From the NCBI RefSeq assembly GCF_902497625.1, contig NZ_CABVGX010000007.1, positions 1 to 64,000 on the forward strand: a stretch of 64,000 bases of DNA, written 5' to 3'. Both the position numbers and the translations under genes were made by a program. Below are positions 46,083 through 54,524 of this stretch, in pieces. The number at the start of each line of letters is the position of its first letter. Position 1 is the stretch's first letter. The DNA is from Pseudomonas fluorescens (GTDB lineage Bacteria > Pseudomonadota > Gammaproteobacteria > Pseudomonadales > Pseudomonadaceae). The notes below the pieces were generated by a model that was not told the origin of the DNA, ran no database searches, and was given only the letters and a program-made list of their open reading frames with translations.

Positions 46083-47393
46083 CTACAACTTGATCCGTTC
46101 GACCTTGCCCACCAGCAACACGTAGGAAAGCGCACCGATCAATGCGAGAACCGAGATATAGGTAATCGCCGGTGCAAACGAATCTCCGGTGGCGAGGAAG
46201 CCGATGACGATTGGCGTGGTAATCGCTGAGAGATTACCGATGAAGTTGAACACGCCGCCGGTAAGTCCCAGCAACCGCGCGGGTGCCAACGTCGACACCA
46301 GCGACCAGGTAATCGACGCCAGGCCGTTGCCGAAAAACGCCAGTGCCAGAAATGCAATCACCAGCGGTGTCGAGTCAACAAAATTGGCGCCGATGATCGA
46401 TGTGGAGATCAACAGACCGCCAATGATCGGCAGTTTGCGCGCGAAACCCACGGTGTAACCGCGACGGATCAAAAAGTCGGAAAAGAAACCGGAGCAGAGC
46501 ACGCCGACGAAGGCCGCGAGAAACGGCAGCGACGCCAGCAGGCCGGACTTGATGAAGTCCATGCCGCGATACTTCACCAGGTAGGTCGGGAACCACGTCA
46601 GAAAAAACCACAAGGTCGAGTTGAGGCAGAACTGACCGAGGTAAATGCCCCAGAGTTTGCGTTTGCTGAGCACGATGCCGAGGTCGATCCAGCTGAATTT
46701 CGCTTTTGCCCTGGCAGTGTCGGCCTGGATATCGACCAGCCCGCCGCCTTCGCGGATCAGCTCGATTTCAGCGTCATTGGCGCCTTTGAAATCCCGTGGC
46801 TCGCGATACACCGCGTACCAGATCACCGCCCAGAGAATGCCCACCGCACCAGTGCTGACGAACACCATGTGCCAGCCATACTGATGCTGCAGCCAGGCGA
46901 GCACAGGCGTCAGAAATGCCAGACCGACAAATTGTCCCGAGGTGTAAAAACCGATCGCCGTGGCGCGTTCACGCTCCGGAAACCAGGTGGTGACGACGCG
47001 GCTGTTGATCGGGTACGCCGGGGCTTCGAGCGCGCCAACGGCCATGCGCAGCACAAACAACGCGATGAAACTGGCGGCGAAGCCGAGCATCACCGTGGCG
47101 ATCGACCACAGCAGCAACGCGACGCTGTAGAGAATGCGCGGCGGTACGCGGTCCACCAGCCAGCCGCCAGGAATCTGCATGGCGGCATAGGTCCAGCCGA
47201 ACGCAGAGAAAATCAGCCCGACGTGGATCGGGTCTATTCCCAGTTCGCTGGTCAGCGCCGGGGCGGCAATCGACAGGTTGCTGCGGTCCAGGTAGTTGAT
47301 GACCACGGTGATGAACAACAGCACCATGATGAAAAATCGCTTGCGGCTGGGCGCCACCAACGACGCCTGCCCGGTGAGGGTTTGCGGTTGCAT
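46083..47393 (-). CDS. dgoT: MFS galactonate transporter
   Basis: 436 residues with about twelve transmembrane helices, of the anion:cation symporter (ACS) branch of the MFS. It is recognised by NYLDRSNLSIAAPALTSELGIDPIHVGLIFSAFGWTYA near the N-terminus, the LVDRVPPRILYS loop and ESPAYPIN-like EAPAYPINSRVVTTWFP. Context in the dgo operon indicates D-galactonate uptake with protons. It is separated from dgoD by a REP palindrome at 47474-47564, and from the IclR gene by 60 nt. Confidence 0.9.
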   Translation of the reverse strand: MQPQTLTGQASLVAPSRKRFFIMVLLFITVVINYLDRSNLSIAAPALTSELGIDPIHVGLIFSAFGWTYAAMQIPGGWLVDRVPPRILYSVALLLWSIATVMLGFAASFIALFVLRMAVGALEAPAYPINSRVVTTWFPERERATAIGFYTSGQFVGLAFLTPVLAWLQHQYGWHMVFVSTGAVGILWAVIWYAVYREPRDFKGANDAEIELIREGGGLVDIQADTARAKAKFSWIDLGIVLSKRKLWGIYLGQFCLNSTLWFFLTWFPTYLVKYRGMDFIKSGLLASLPFLAAFVGVLCSGFFSDFLIRRGYTVGFARKLPIIGGLLISTSIIGANFVDSTPLVIAFLALAFFGNGLASITWSLVSTLAPARLLGLTGGVFNFIGNLSAITTPIVIGFLATGDSFAPAITYISVLALIGALSYVLLVGKVERIKL

Positions 47394-47473
47394 GGGGTGT
47401 GCCTCTTTTTATGTTTGTTGAGGTCGTACTGAAAATGAAATGCTGCCGATCTCCTTGTCCATGAAGATCGAAC

Positions 47474-47564
47474 CGTGGGAGCCAGCCTGCTGGCGATGGC
47501 AGTGTGTCAGCCACCCTAAGTGTTGGCTGCACCGACCCAATCGCCAGCAGGCTGGCTCCCACAG
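47474..47564. repeat. REP palindrome between dgoD and dgoT
   Basis: GTGGGAGCCAGCCTGCTGGCGAT and its inverted copy ATCGCCAGCAGGCTGGCTCCCAC flank about 45 nt. Within an operon such a structure may stabilise the upstream dgoKAD message and lower dgoT output. Confidence 0.85.
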
Positions 47565-47590
47565 GGGGTTGTGGTGGAGTCAGAAAGAAC

Positions 47591-48739
47591 TCACCACTCG
47601 GCAAAACTGCCATCGGCGTGGCGCCAGATCGGGTTGCGCCAGCGGTGGCCGACGGCCGCGCGCTCGATCACGTATTCCTCGTTGATTTCGATGCCCAGGC
47701 CAGGGCCGTTGGGGATCTTCACGAAGCCTTTGTCGTAGTCGAACACCCGCGGATCCTTGACGTAATCCAGCAAGTCGTTGCTCTCGTTGTAGTGGATGCC
47801 CAGGCTCTGTTCCTGAATGAATGCGTTGTAGCAAACCGCATCCAGTTGCAGGCAGGCGGCCAGCGCGATCGGGCCCAACGGGCAATGCAGCGCCAGTGCC
47901 ACGTCGTAGGCTTCGGCCATGTTGGCGATCTTGCGCGTCTCGGTGATTCCGCCCGCATGCGACGCATCCGGCTGGATGATGTCGACGTAACCTTCGCTAA
48001 GCACGCGCTTGAAATCCCAACGTGAGAACAAACGCTCGCCGAGGGCAATCGGGGTGCTGGTCAACGGTGCAAGTTCTTTCAACGCTTCATAGTTTTCGCT
48101 GAGCACCGGCTCTTCGATGAACATCAGTTTGTACGGATCCAGCTCCTTCATGAGCACCTTGGCCATCGGCTTGTGCACGCGGCCATGGAAGTCCACACCG
48201 ATGCCGACATTCGGCCCGACCGCATCACGCACGGCAGCAACGTTGGCCAACGCCAGGTCGACTTTCTCGAAAGAATCGAGGAACTGCAGCTCTTCGGTAC
48301 CGTTCATTTTTACCGCGGTGAAACCGCGTTCGACGGCCTCTTTGGCGGCGCGCGCGGTGTCCGCCGGGCGGTCGCCACCAATCCACGAATAGACCCGAAT
48401 CTTGTCGCGCACCTGGCCACCCAGCAGGTCACTGACCGACACACCCAGCGCCTTGCCCTTGATGTCCCACAACGCTTGATCGATACCGGCCAGCGCGCTC
48501 ATGTGAATCGCGCCGCCACGGTAGAAGCCACCGCGGTACAGCACGGTCCAGATGTCTTCGATGTTGCGTGGGTCTTTGCCGATCAGGTAGTCGGACAATT
48601 CCTCAACGGCAGCGGCGACGGTGTGCGCGCGGCCTTCGACCACAGGCTCGCCCCAACCGGTCACGCCCTCGTCAGTCTCGACCTTGAGGAAGCACCAGCG
48701 CGGTGGAACGATGAAGGTGGTCAATTTGGTGATTTTCAT
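47591..48739 (-). CDS. dgoD: D-galactonate dehydratase
   Basis: 382 residues of the enolase/mandelate racemase superfamily; dehydrates D-galactonate to 2-keto-3-deoxygalactonate. Metal ligands are Asp in GVDFHGR, Glu in FIEEPV and Glu in ALGERLF. The general acid/base His are in VDFHGR and ALHCPLGP, the arrangement typical of galactonate dehydratase. It has the usual N-terminal capping domain ([15 protein letters not shown]) and full length. It is third in the operon after dgoK and dgoA. Confidence 0.95.
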   Translation of the reverse strand: MKITKLTTFIVPPRWCFLKVETDEGVTGWGEPVVEGRAHTVAAAVEELSDYLIGKDPRNIEDIWTVLYRGGFYRGGAIHMSALAGIDQALWDIKGKALGVSVSDLLGGQVRDKIRVYSWIGGDRPADTARAAKEAVERGFTAVKMNGTEELQFLDSFEKVDLALANVAAVRDAVGPNVGIGVDFHGRVHKPMAKVLMKELDPYKLMFIEEPVLSENYEALKELAPLTSTPIALGERLFSRWDFKRVLSEGYVDIIQPDASHAGGITETRKIANMAEAYDVALALHCPLGPIALAACLQLDAVCYNAFIQEQSLGIHYNESNDLLDYVKDPRVFDYDKGFVKIPNGPGLGIEINEEYVIERAAVGHRWRNPIWRHADGSFAEW

Positions 48740-48799
48740 CTCGTGCCTCTTATAAATGCAGTTCTTGTTAGATGCGGCGCGCGCAGCGCCTGAAAATTC

Positions 48800-49420
48800 T
48801 TAGCGAAGGGCTTTCCATGCAGCTACGTAGGCTTTGGCATTGGTCGCGACTTGCTCCGCTGTCATGCCCGGCTTGAACAGGCCTGACCCGAGGCCAAAGC
48901 CTTTGACGCCGGCGTCGATGAACACCTGCATGTTGTCTGGAGTGATGCCACCGACCGGCGCCAGGATCGTTCCGGCCGGCAGTACTGCGAGCCAGGCTTT
49001 GACGACTGCGGGGCTCATCTGCTCGGCCGGAAACAGCTTCAGCACGTCCGCACCTTCGGCCAACGCGGCAAACGCTTCGGTCGGCGTCGCGACACCTGGC
49101 GACAGATAAAGCCCCGCCGCTTTTGCCGCGCGCAACACCCTGGCATCACTGTGCGGCATGACGATCACCTGGCCGCCCGCCGCTTTCACTTGCTCAACGT
49201 GCTCCGGGGTCAGGACGGTGCCCGCGCCGATCAGGCAATCGGCAGGCAACGTACTGCGCAGGATGCGGATACTTTCGTACGGCTCAGGGGAGTTGAGCGG
49301 CACTTCAATAACGCGAAATCCAGCGGCATACAGGACTTCTCCGATAGCCGCAGCTTCATGCGGGCGCAGGCCGCGCAGTATCGCGATCAGACCGTTTTGC
49401 GCCAGTGCTTGTTTGAGCAT
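48800..49420 (-). CDS. dgoA: 2-dehydro-3-deoxy-6-phosphogalactonate aldolase
   Basis: 206 residues of the KDPG/KDPGal class I aldolase family; splits KDPGal into pyruvate and glyceraldehyde 3-phosphate. Visible are the catalytic Glu region (VIEVPLNSPEPYESI), GAGTVLTPEHV and the Schiff-base lysine in DVLKLFPAE. The phosphate-binding end is LAPVGGITPDNM and GFGLGSGLFK. The choice of DgoA over KDPG aldolase (Eda) rests on PLNSPEP and on linkage to dgoK and dgoD. It starts 19 nt after dgoK. Confidence 0.94.
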   Translation of the reverse strand: MLKQALAQNGLIAILRGLRPHEAAAIGEVLYAAGFRVIEVPLNSPEPYESIRILRSTLPADCLIGAGTVLTPEHVEQVKAAGGQVIVMPHSDARVLRAAKAAGLYLSPGVATPTEAFAALAEGADVLKLFPAEQMSPAVVKAWLAVLPAGTILAPVGGITPDNMQVFIDAGVKGFGLGSGLFKPGMTAEQVATNAKAYVAAWKALR

Positions 49421-49439
49421 GTCAGACCTCCAGTCAGGT

Positions 49440-50432
49440 TTAACGGGATGGATGTGCTGCGATCAGTCCGGCGGCCAGCGCCAACTGCCACAAGCCGCGT
49501 TCGGTGGCTTGTTCGGCCAGCGTGACGCGGGCGAAACCGCAAGCGCCGAGCGCCCGGCTGTAACGGCTGCACAATTGGGCGTTGCCGATCAGAATGATCG
49601 AAGGCAGGTGCACGGTTTTGCGGCGCTGGCGCTGGACGTTGGCCACGGCCGTCAGCTCATGACCGATCAGCAGACCGGACAGGTAGTCCGGCTGAGCGTT
49701 AGCACTGAGTTCACCGGTCAGACCAAGGCTGCGAGCGCTGAATACAGTCGACAGCGGACCGATTTCACCGTCCGCCGACAAAGCCGTTTGCACACCGCGA
49801 TCGAAGGCGTCGCCGTCGAAAGAAGCACCACGTTGCTGAGTGCGCCCCAGAATGCTGTGTTCGCTGAGTACGGCGAAGATTTCGCCAGTCATGAAAGTGT
49901 CGAAATGCACGATACGGCCATCGATCACTTCGACCCATTTCGAATGGCTGCCGGGCAGGCCGATCAACAGATCAGTGCCCGCCTCTGCAGCGAGATTTTG
50001 CAGCACGCCCAGTACCTGAGTCTCCTCGCCACGCATCACATTGGGCAAACGCGAGCGCTGAATCACTCCCGGCACGATGTGCACATCGACACCGCGCAGA
50101 CTGCGAATCGTTTGTAGGGAATTTCCCAGGTTGGCGACGTTCGCCGGCGTATCGCAGTAGGCGGCTTCGCGCCAGCCTTGAGCGCTGCCAACCATGCCGC
50201 AGGCGATCACCGGCAGTTCCGGCTGCGCGTCGAGCCAGTCGCCGCACGCTTCATCGAACGCCAGTTCAAAACCGTCAGAGCACCGCTGACTGTTGATGAC
50301 TCGTGCCGTCTTCGGCAGCTGCATGATCCCCGACGACAGCGAACGCTGTTCGAGCACATGGCCACCTGCGGCGAGTTTGTAAGCACGTAATGAGGTAGTA
50401 CCCCAGTCGAGCGCGATCAATTGCGCCAGCAT
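49440..50432 (-). CDS. dgoK: 2-dehydro-3-deoxygalactonokinase
   Basis: 330 residues of the DgoK family (ASKHA fold); phosphorylates 2-keto-3-deoxygalactonate at C6. The start LIALDWGTTSLRAYKL is the phosphate-1 loop; later elements are VIACGMVGSAQGW and LIGLPGSHSKWVEV. The ATG at 50432 has the ribosome site CAGGTGA that is repeated upstream of the SDR at 62.7 kb. It is the first gene of the leftward dgo operon, with its promoter at 50472-50501 and operator at 50515-50531. Confidence 0.94.
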   Translation of the reverse strand: MLAQLIALDWGTTSLRAYKLAAGGHVLEQRSLSSGIMQLPKTARVINSQRCSDGFELAFDEACGDWLDAQPELPVIACGMVGSAQGWREAAYCDTPANVANLGNSLQTIRSLRGVDVHIVPGVIQRSRLPNVMRGEETQVLGVLQNLAAEAGTDLLIGLPGSHSKWVEVIDGRIVHFDTFMTGEIFAVLSEHSILGRTQQRGASFDGDAFDRGVQTALSADGEIGPLSTVFSARSLGLTGELSANAQPDYLSGLLIGHELTAVANVQRQRRKTVHLPSIILIGNAQLCSRYSRALGACGFARVTLAEQATERGLWQLALAAGLIAAHPSR

Positions 50433-50471
50433 CGTTCACCTGTTTTGTTTTTTGGACAGTGAGTGAGCTGG

Positions 50472-50501
50472 ACTATAAACCTGACGGGGCAGAAATCTCA
50501 A
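50472..50501 (-). promoter_or_regulatory. Promoter of the dgo operon
   Basis: On the minus strand -35 TTGAGA (50501-50496) and -10 TATAGT (50477-50472) are 18 nt apart. The same pair with the same spacing occurs at 62840-62869. Confidence 0.75.
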
Positions 50502-50514
50502 TATATAAATATCA

Positions 50515-50531
50515 TTCCCATATAGTGGGAA
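50515..50531. promoter_or_regulatory. Palindromic operator upstream of the dgo promoter
   Basis: TTCCCA TATAG TGGGAA has perfect 6-bp arms and lies 13 nt upstream of the -35. It aligns with 62883-62899 over TCCCATAT and GGGA. The regulator is probably the IclR protein of the operon or the GntR-FCD protein at the right edge. Confidence 0.65.
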
Positions 50532-50542
50532 AAACACAAAAA

Positions 50543-50640
50543 AAGATCGCAGCCTTCGGCAGCTCCTACGTTTAAGGGTTCAGACCGAGATAGGACGGCG
50601 AATACCGAATTTGTAGGAGCTGCCGAAGGCTGCGATCTTT
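50543..50640. repeat. REP pair
   Basis: AAGATCGCAGCCTTCGGCAGCTCCTAC and its inverted copy ending GGCTGCGATCTTT flank about 45 nt between the dgo promoter region and the GNAT gene. Confidence 0.85.
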
Positions 50641-50650
50641 ATCAGCCGAA

Positions 50651-51133
50651 TCAATTTCCCGCTGCAAAATCCCGCAACACCGCCCCATCCATGCGATACC
50701 GCACCCACTCTTCCTGCGGGCGTGCGCCGATGGATTCGTAGAAGTCGATCGCCGGTTTGTTCCAGTCCAGCACGCTCCATTCGAAACGGCCGCAGTCGTT
50801 CGCGCAGGCGATTTTTGCGAGGTGGCGCAACAGGGTCTTGCCGGCACCACCGCCGCGTTGTTCCGGGGTGATGTAGAGGTCTTCCAGGTACAGGCAATTG
50901 CTGCCGAGCCAGGTGGAATAACTGAAGAAGAATACCGCGAAGCCGATGGGCTGGCCGTCGCGCAGACAGATCAGGCCGTGGGCAGTGGCCCCCTCGCTGA
51001 AGAGGCTGCGTTCGATGTCGGCGACGCTGGCGATAACTTCGTGGCGGGCACGTTCGTAGTCGGCCAGTTCGGTAATGAACCCGAGGATCTGCGGCGCATC
51101 GCTGGGGGTCGCCGGGCGGATTTCGATGGTCAT
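50651..51133 (-). CDS. GNAT-family N-acetyltransferase
   Basis: 160 residues with the GNAT fold: EIRPATPSDAPQILGFI at the N-terminus, the acetyl-CoA loop YITPEQRGGGAGKTLLRHL and the C-terminal NKPAIDFYESIGARP. The overall pattern (FFFSYSTWLGSNCLYLEDLYI) is that of diamine/spermidine N1-acetyltransferase-like enzymes, so a polyamine or similar amine may be the acceptor; this is a family-level inference. Single gene bounded by REP sequences on both sides. Confidence 0.88.
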   Translation of the reverse strand: MTIEIRPATPSDAPQILGFITELADYERARHEVIASVADIERSLFSEGATAHGLICLRDGQPIGFAVFFFSYSTWLGSNCLYLEDLYITPEQRGGGAGKTLLRHLAKIACANDCGRFEWSVLDWNKPAIDFYESIGARPQEEWVRYRMDGAVLRDFAAGN

Positions 51134-51225
51134 GGACGTGCCTTGTTCGATAAGTTGAAAACGCCATACTAAGGCGGCACGCGCCGCTCGTCACACTGGA
51201 AATTCACAGTCGGTCCAAGGAGCAT

Positions 51226-51381
51226 GTGTAGCAGCTGGTGGAGTATCTGTAGCAGCTGGCGAAGCCTGCGTTCGACTGCGCAGCAGTCGTGAAAACCTGC
51301 AGACACGGTTTACCTGTAACACCGCAACGTCTGATTTCACGACTGCTGCGCAGCCGAACGCAGGCTGCGCCAGCTGCTACA
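51226..51381. repeat. REP cluster
   Basis: Two direct copies of TGTAGCAGCTGG(T/C)G (51228 and 51249) are followed by GCCTGCGTTCGACTGCGCAGCAGTCGTGA and its inverted copy ending CAGGCTGCGCCAGCTGCTAC. It occupies the gap between the divergent GNAT and HD genes. Confidence 0.8.
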
Positions 51382-51425
51382 AGGTAGTGTCGCTCACAAA
51401 AAAATTTCCACTGAACAGGAAGTCT

Positions 51426-52079
51426 ATGAACATTGATGCCTTTGCACCGTTGCAGATGCTGGCAGGAGAACTGCTACCTCACGCGCTTGAACCCTCGGAA
51501 GACGGTGCCCACGATCTGTCTCATCTGCAACGGGTGTGGCACAACGTACGCACGCTGCACTCTGAGGAAGGAGGCGATCTAGACGTGCTGCTCGCGGCAG
51601 TGCTTTTGCATGATTGCGTAGCCGTGGAAAAGAATTCGCCGTTGCGTTCGCAGGCTTCACGCCTGGCCGCCGAAAAAGCATCTGCCCTGTTGGCCACCAT
51701 GGATTGGCCAGGCACAACAATCAACGCGGTTGCCCACGCCATTGAAGCTCATAGCTTTTCCGCCGACATCGCCCCCCTCACTCTCGAAGCCAAAGTCATG
51801 CAGGACGCCGACCGTCTCGACTCCCTCGGCATGCTCGGTGTTGCCCGCACCTTTTACATCGCAGGCCGCATGGGCAGCGCTTTGTATGATCCGCAGGACC
51901 CAGAGGCGAGGGCCCGTGAGTACGACGACAAGCGCTTTTGCCTCGATCACTTCCAGACCAAGTTGCTGCACCTGACGGACGGTTTCCAGACAACAACCGG
52001 CCAACGTCTGGCGCGAACCAGACATGAGCGGTTGAAAGATTTCATGGAGATGTTCAAGGAAGAAATCGGCATAAGCTGA
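51426..52079 (+). CDS. HD-domain phosphohydrolase
   Basis: 217 residues with an HD metal-dependent phosphohydrolase domain. His in GAHDLSHLQRVWHNV, the His-Asp pair in LLHDCVAV, a helix with AIEAHSFS and the distal Asp in QDADRLDSLGMLG form the usual H...HD...D set. It resembles the YedJ/metal-dependent phosphohydrolase subgroup; the nucleotide or other phosphate substrate is unknown. ATG at 51426 (MNIDAFAP) has AGGA upstream and is preferred to the ORF start at 51387. Confidence 0.87.
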   Translation: MNIDAFAPLQMLAGELLPHALEPSEDGAHDLSHLQRVWHNVRTLHSEEGGDLDVLLAAVLLHDCVAVEKNSPLRSQASRLAAEKASALLATMDWPGTTINAVAHAIEAHSFSADIAPLTLEAKVMQDADRLDSLGMLGVARTFYIAGRMGSALYDPQDPEARAREYDDKRFCLDHFQTKLLHLTDGFQTTTGQRLARTRHERLKDFMEMFKEEIGIS

Positions 52080-52380
52080 GTGCATTACGCAAGCCCGCAC
52101 TTACCTTGGGCGGCAACGGACAGATTGCTGGCAGTGTGTTTTGGCGGCAATGCTCGGCATGTTTGCGGCAATGATTGTTTCCGGCTACGACACTTCTGCT
52201 CACAGGTCTCGTCACAGGGCTGCTGAACTGGCTGATCGCCGCAGGAGGCTTGATCTGGCGCCGATTCGCCAGCACCACATCGCTCCAGTTGGACTGAACC
52301 GTTCGTCGTTCTTCAGGCACCAATGGAACGTACTGCCGACAAATATCAGGTAAGGACTTTTAATAAATGGAGACGACACC
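52080..52380. other. Intergenic region without recognised gene
   Basis: About 300 bp between the HD gene and the next small gene. A 70-codon frame at 52141 lacks any family likeness or ribosome site. TGGAACG ... TCAGG at 52323-52350 faintly recalls an AlgU-type promoter but the spacing is off. Nothing else was seen. Confidence 0.4.
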
Positions 52381-52722
52381 ATGATCTTGTCCAGGCTGAC
52401 CGCACTTACGTTCGCTACCCTTTTATCCTCGGCCGCATTCGCTGCCAGTACTGCTTCCGGCACCGGCCCGACCAACCCGACTGGCGGTACGGGCTCTTCC
52501 GCTACTCAGAGCACCCCTGGGATGAACACCAATGGGACCGGCGTCGACAGCGGCCTGCCGCCTTCCACCGGTACCGACCCGCGCACGCAAGGCAGCGACC
52601 CTGGACGTCAGGGCGGCTTGAACACTCCGGACGCTCAAACACCCGATAACGCCGGCGCCGGCATCGACTCGAAAACCACCACCGGTGGCTCGGGCTCAGA
52701 AGGTGGCGGTGCCAGCAAGTAA
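52381..52722 (+). CDS. Exported Gly/Ser/Thr/Pro-rich small protein
   Basis: 113 residues with a signal peptide (MILSRLTALTFATLLSSAAFA). The mature 92 residues are almost free of hydrophobic residues and built from Gly, Ser, Thr, Pro, Asn and Asp (TGPTNPTGGTGSS, SEGGGASK), so the protein is predicted disordered and periplasmic or secreted. GGAG lies 8 nt upstream of the ATG. I do not recognise a function; similar short exported proteins in Pseudomonas are linked to osmotic or desiccation stress, which is only suggestive here. Confidence 0.65.
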   Translation: MILSRLTALTFATLLSSAAFAASTASGTGPTNPTGGTGSSATQSTPGMNTNGTGVDSGLPPSTGTDPRTQGSDPGRQGGLNTPDAQTPDNAGAGIDSKTTTGGSGSEGGGASK

Positions 52723-52771
52723 TCGCCGCATAAGTGCATGCACGACCTATCCACAGCCATGAGAGGTAACC

Positions 52772-53026
52772 ATGAACGTTGATAACGACCTGGAAAAAGA
52801 AGTCTTGACCCGCTTGCTGCACGCTCACCCGAGCGGTTTGGGCAAGGAGGTTCTGGACAATTACCGGGGTGAAAAAGTCGTGGCGAGTGCCCTGGCTCAG
52901 TTGCAGGAGCGCGGCTTGATTCAGCATGGACATGTGACTTGTAACGATGCGGGCGAGCATTCGCTGAACCTGCCGATCAAGCTCAGTGCCGCCGGCGTCG
53001 AAGCTGCGCGCAAGTTCGAAGCATAA
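52772..53026 (+). CDS. Small winged-helix-like protein
   Basis: 84 residues with a pattern of three helices and a beta wing (LEKEVLTRLLHAHPSG, VVASALAQLQERGLIQHGHV, then a strand pair and an ending helix LSAAGVEAARKFEA), which resembles a winged helix. No catalytic motif is present. GAGAGGT precedes the ATG. It lies between two other small genes on the same strand, with about 50-75 nt gaps, so they may be co-regulated. Confidence 0.6.
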   Translation: MNVDNDLEKEVLTRLLHAHPSGLGKEVLDNYRGEKVVASALAQLQERGLIQHGHVTCNDAGEHSLNLPIKLSAAGVEAARKFEA

Positions 53027-53099
53027 AAGTACCAGAGGGCCGCAGTCGCCTGCGACTGCGTCCCACTAAAGCACTACTACGCGCAGCAGGAGAAATCCC

Positions 53100-53480
53100 A
53101 TGCCCCGTGGAAGTAAAGACAACTATACCGATGAGCAAAAGCGCAAAGCCGAGCATATAGAGGATAGTTACGAGCAAAAAGGCCTGTCCAGGGATGAAGC
53201 CGAAGCACGCGCCTGGGCTACTGTGAACAAACAGTCCGGCGGTGGTGAGCGCTCAGGCGGCTCCGGTCGAAAAAAACCGGCGAAAGCCAAGGCTCAGGAC
53301 CGCAAGGAGTCGTCGCGCCGCGCGGTGGCAAGCCGCGACGGGCAACCGCGAAGCAGCAAAGCATCGCGCGATACCCAGACTGTCGCCAGCTTGCGCAAAG
53401 AGGCTCGCGATAAAAATATTCCGGGACGTTCCGGGATGCGCAAACACGAATTGATCGAGGCGCTGCGCAAAGCAGGCTAG
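53100..53480 (+). CDS. Small basic protein with Rho_N/SAP-like C-terminus
   Basis: 126 residues. The N-terminal 45 residues (MPRGSKDNYTDEQKRKAEHIEDSYEQKG, then EAEARAWATVNKQSGGG) match a short family often labelled 'plasmid stabilization protein' in Pseudomonas. The middle is Lys/Arg/Ser-rich and disordered. The C-terminal 35 residues (TVASLRKEARDKNIPGRSGMRKHELIEALRKAG) look like a Rho_N/SAP-type nucleic-acid-binding helix-extended-helix. AGGAG precedes the ATG. The plasmid label should not be taken literally in this chromosomal context; a DNA- or RNA-binding stress role is more likely. Confidence 0.7.
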   Translation: MPRGSKDNYTDEQKRKAEHIEDSYEQKGLSRDEAEARAWATVNKQSGGGERSGGSGRKKPAKAKAQDRKESSRRAVASRDGQPRSSKASRDTQTVASLRKEARDKNIPGRSGMRKHELIEALRKAG

Positions 53481-53585
53481 GGCTGGTCAGTTTTGCACGG
53501 CCCTCCGGCAACCCCCCGCCCCCTCCGCACCTGAACGTTTGCGTTCAACCAATTGCGATCGTCTGCAGCGCTGGATTGACGGTGA

Positions 53586-54524
53586 TTATCGTCCTTCAGG
53601 CGGAGTATGCTGGCCGATCAACGCATCTACCTCGACAGCCAACGGCGAGGTGGCCGGCCCCCATCGGGTGACTGCCAACGCTGCTGCAGCATTGGCTCTC
53701 AGCGCCGCGTCAAACGCCGTTAACCCGCTCGCCAAACCTGCGACGAATACTCCGGCATGCGCATCACCTGCGCCGTTACTGTCCACTGCGACCACCTTGA
53801 AACCCGGCACATGTGTATGCGTTCGCTGGCGGCTGATCCAGCATCCGTTCGGCCCATCGCGAACCACCAGCAGCACCTGCTCCGGTAAAAGGTCCATGAG
53901 CCGATGCAACGCACCGGAAATATCCGAAGTACCGGTAAACCGCAACGCCTCAACGCTATTGCTGGTCCACACATCAATGCGCCCAAGCAACGCCTGCATC
54001 AATGGCGCTTGCGGGGAATCCACCAGCGGGCCCGGATCAAACACCACGTTGATTCCCGTCGGCAACGCCAACACCCAGTCCACCAGTGCTTGAGCCTTGC
54101 CTGCGTGCAGCAGGCTATAGCCGCTGACGTAAACGTAGTCGCCCGCCTCCGCCGGCACCCTGGCCAAGTCTTCAGCGGTCAGCTCGCCTTCAGCGCCAAT
54201 GTAGGAAATGAAGCTGCGCTCGGCCGAGGCCTCTGTCACCGCAACACACAGCCCGGTGTCCTGCTCGGCGCTGTGAGCAATGCCGATCTGGATACCTTCA
54301 GCGTGCATGGCTTCGCGCGCGAGGTCCCCGAAACGACCGTTGCCATGCCGCCCCAGATAAACCACCGGCAAGCCGTTGCGCCGGGCAGCAGCCATTACAT
54401 TGAAGCCACCGCCCGCCTCGAAACTCGCCGACTGCGCCAACACATCGCCGCCAGATTCCGGCAGCTTGTTTACCGCCATGACCAGGTCAATCATGACCTG
54501 GCCGGTGTGCAACATCTTAGGCAT
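53586..54524 (-). CDS. PfkB-family carbohydrate/nucleoside kinase
   Basis: 312 residues of the ribokinase/PfkB family. The N-terminal Gly-rich segment is FEAGGGFNVMAAARRNGL. The C-terminal signature with catalytic Asp and anion hole is VVAVDSNGAGDAHAGVF. It phosphorylates a sugar or nucleoside; in this operon a product of the ADP-ribosylglycohydrolase-like enzyme is the likely substrate. ATG at 54524 (MPKMLHTG) overlaps the permease stop by 8 bp and has GGGA upstream; the frame to 54587 lies inside the permease gene. Last gene of the leftward GntR-ARH-permease-kinase unit. Confidence 0.88.
   Translation of the reverse strand: MPKMLHTGQVMIDLVMAVNKLPESGGDVLAQSASFEAGGGFNVMAAARRNGLPVVYLGRHGNGRFGDLAREAMHAEGIQIGIAHSAEQDTGLCVAVTEASAERSFISYIGAEGELTAEDLARVPAEAGDYVYVSGYSLLHAGKAQALVDWVLALPTGINVVFDPGPLVDSPQAPLMQALLGRIDVWTSNSVEALRFTGTSDISGALHRLMDLLPEQVLLVVRDGPNGCWISRQRTHTHVPGFKVVAVDSNGAGDAHAGVFVAGLASGLTAFDAALRANAAAALAVTRWGPATSPLAVEVDALIGQHTPPEGR

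Noticed and set aside
52323..52350. AlgU/sigma-22-like promoter (GGAACG ... TCAGG) before the small exported protein
   Set aside because: The -35 is imperfect and the spacer is about 14 nt instead of the usual 16-17, so it was not called.
52141..52353. 70-codon frame between the HD gene and the exported protein
   Set aside because: No ribosome site, atypical composition (His/Arg-rich) and no family likeness.
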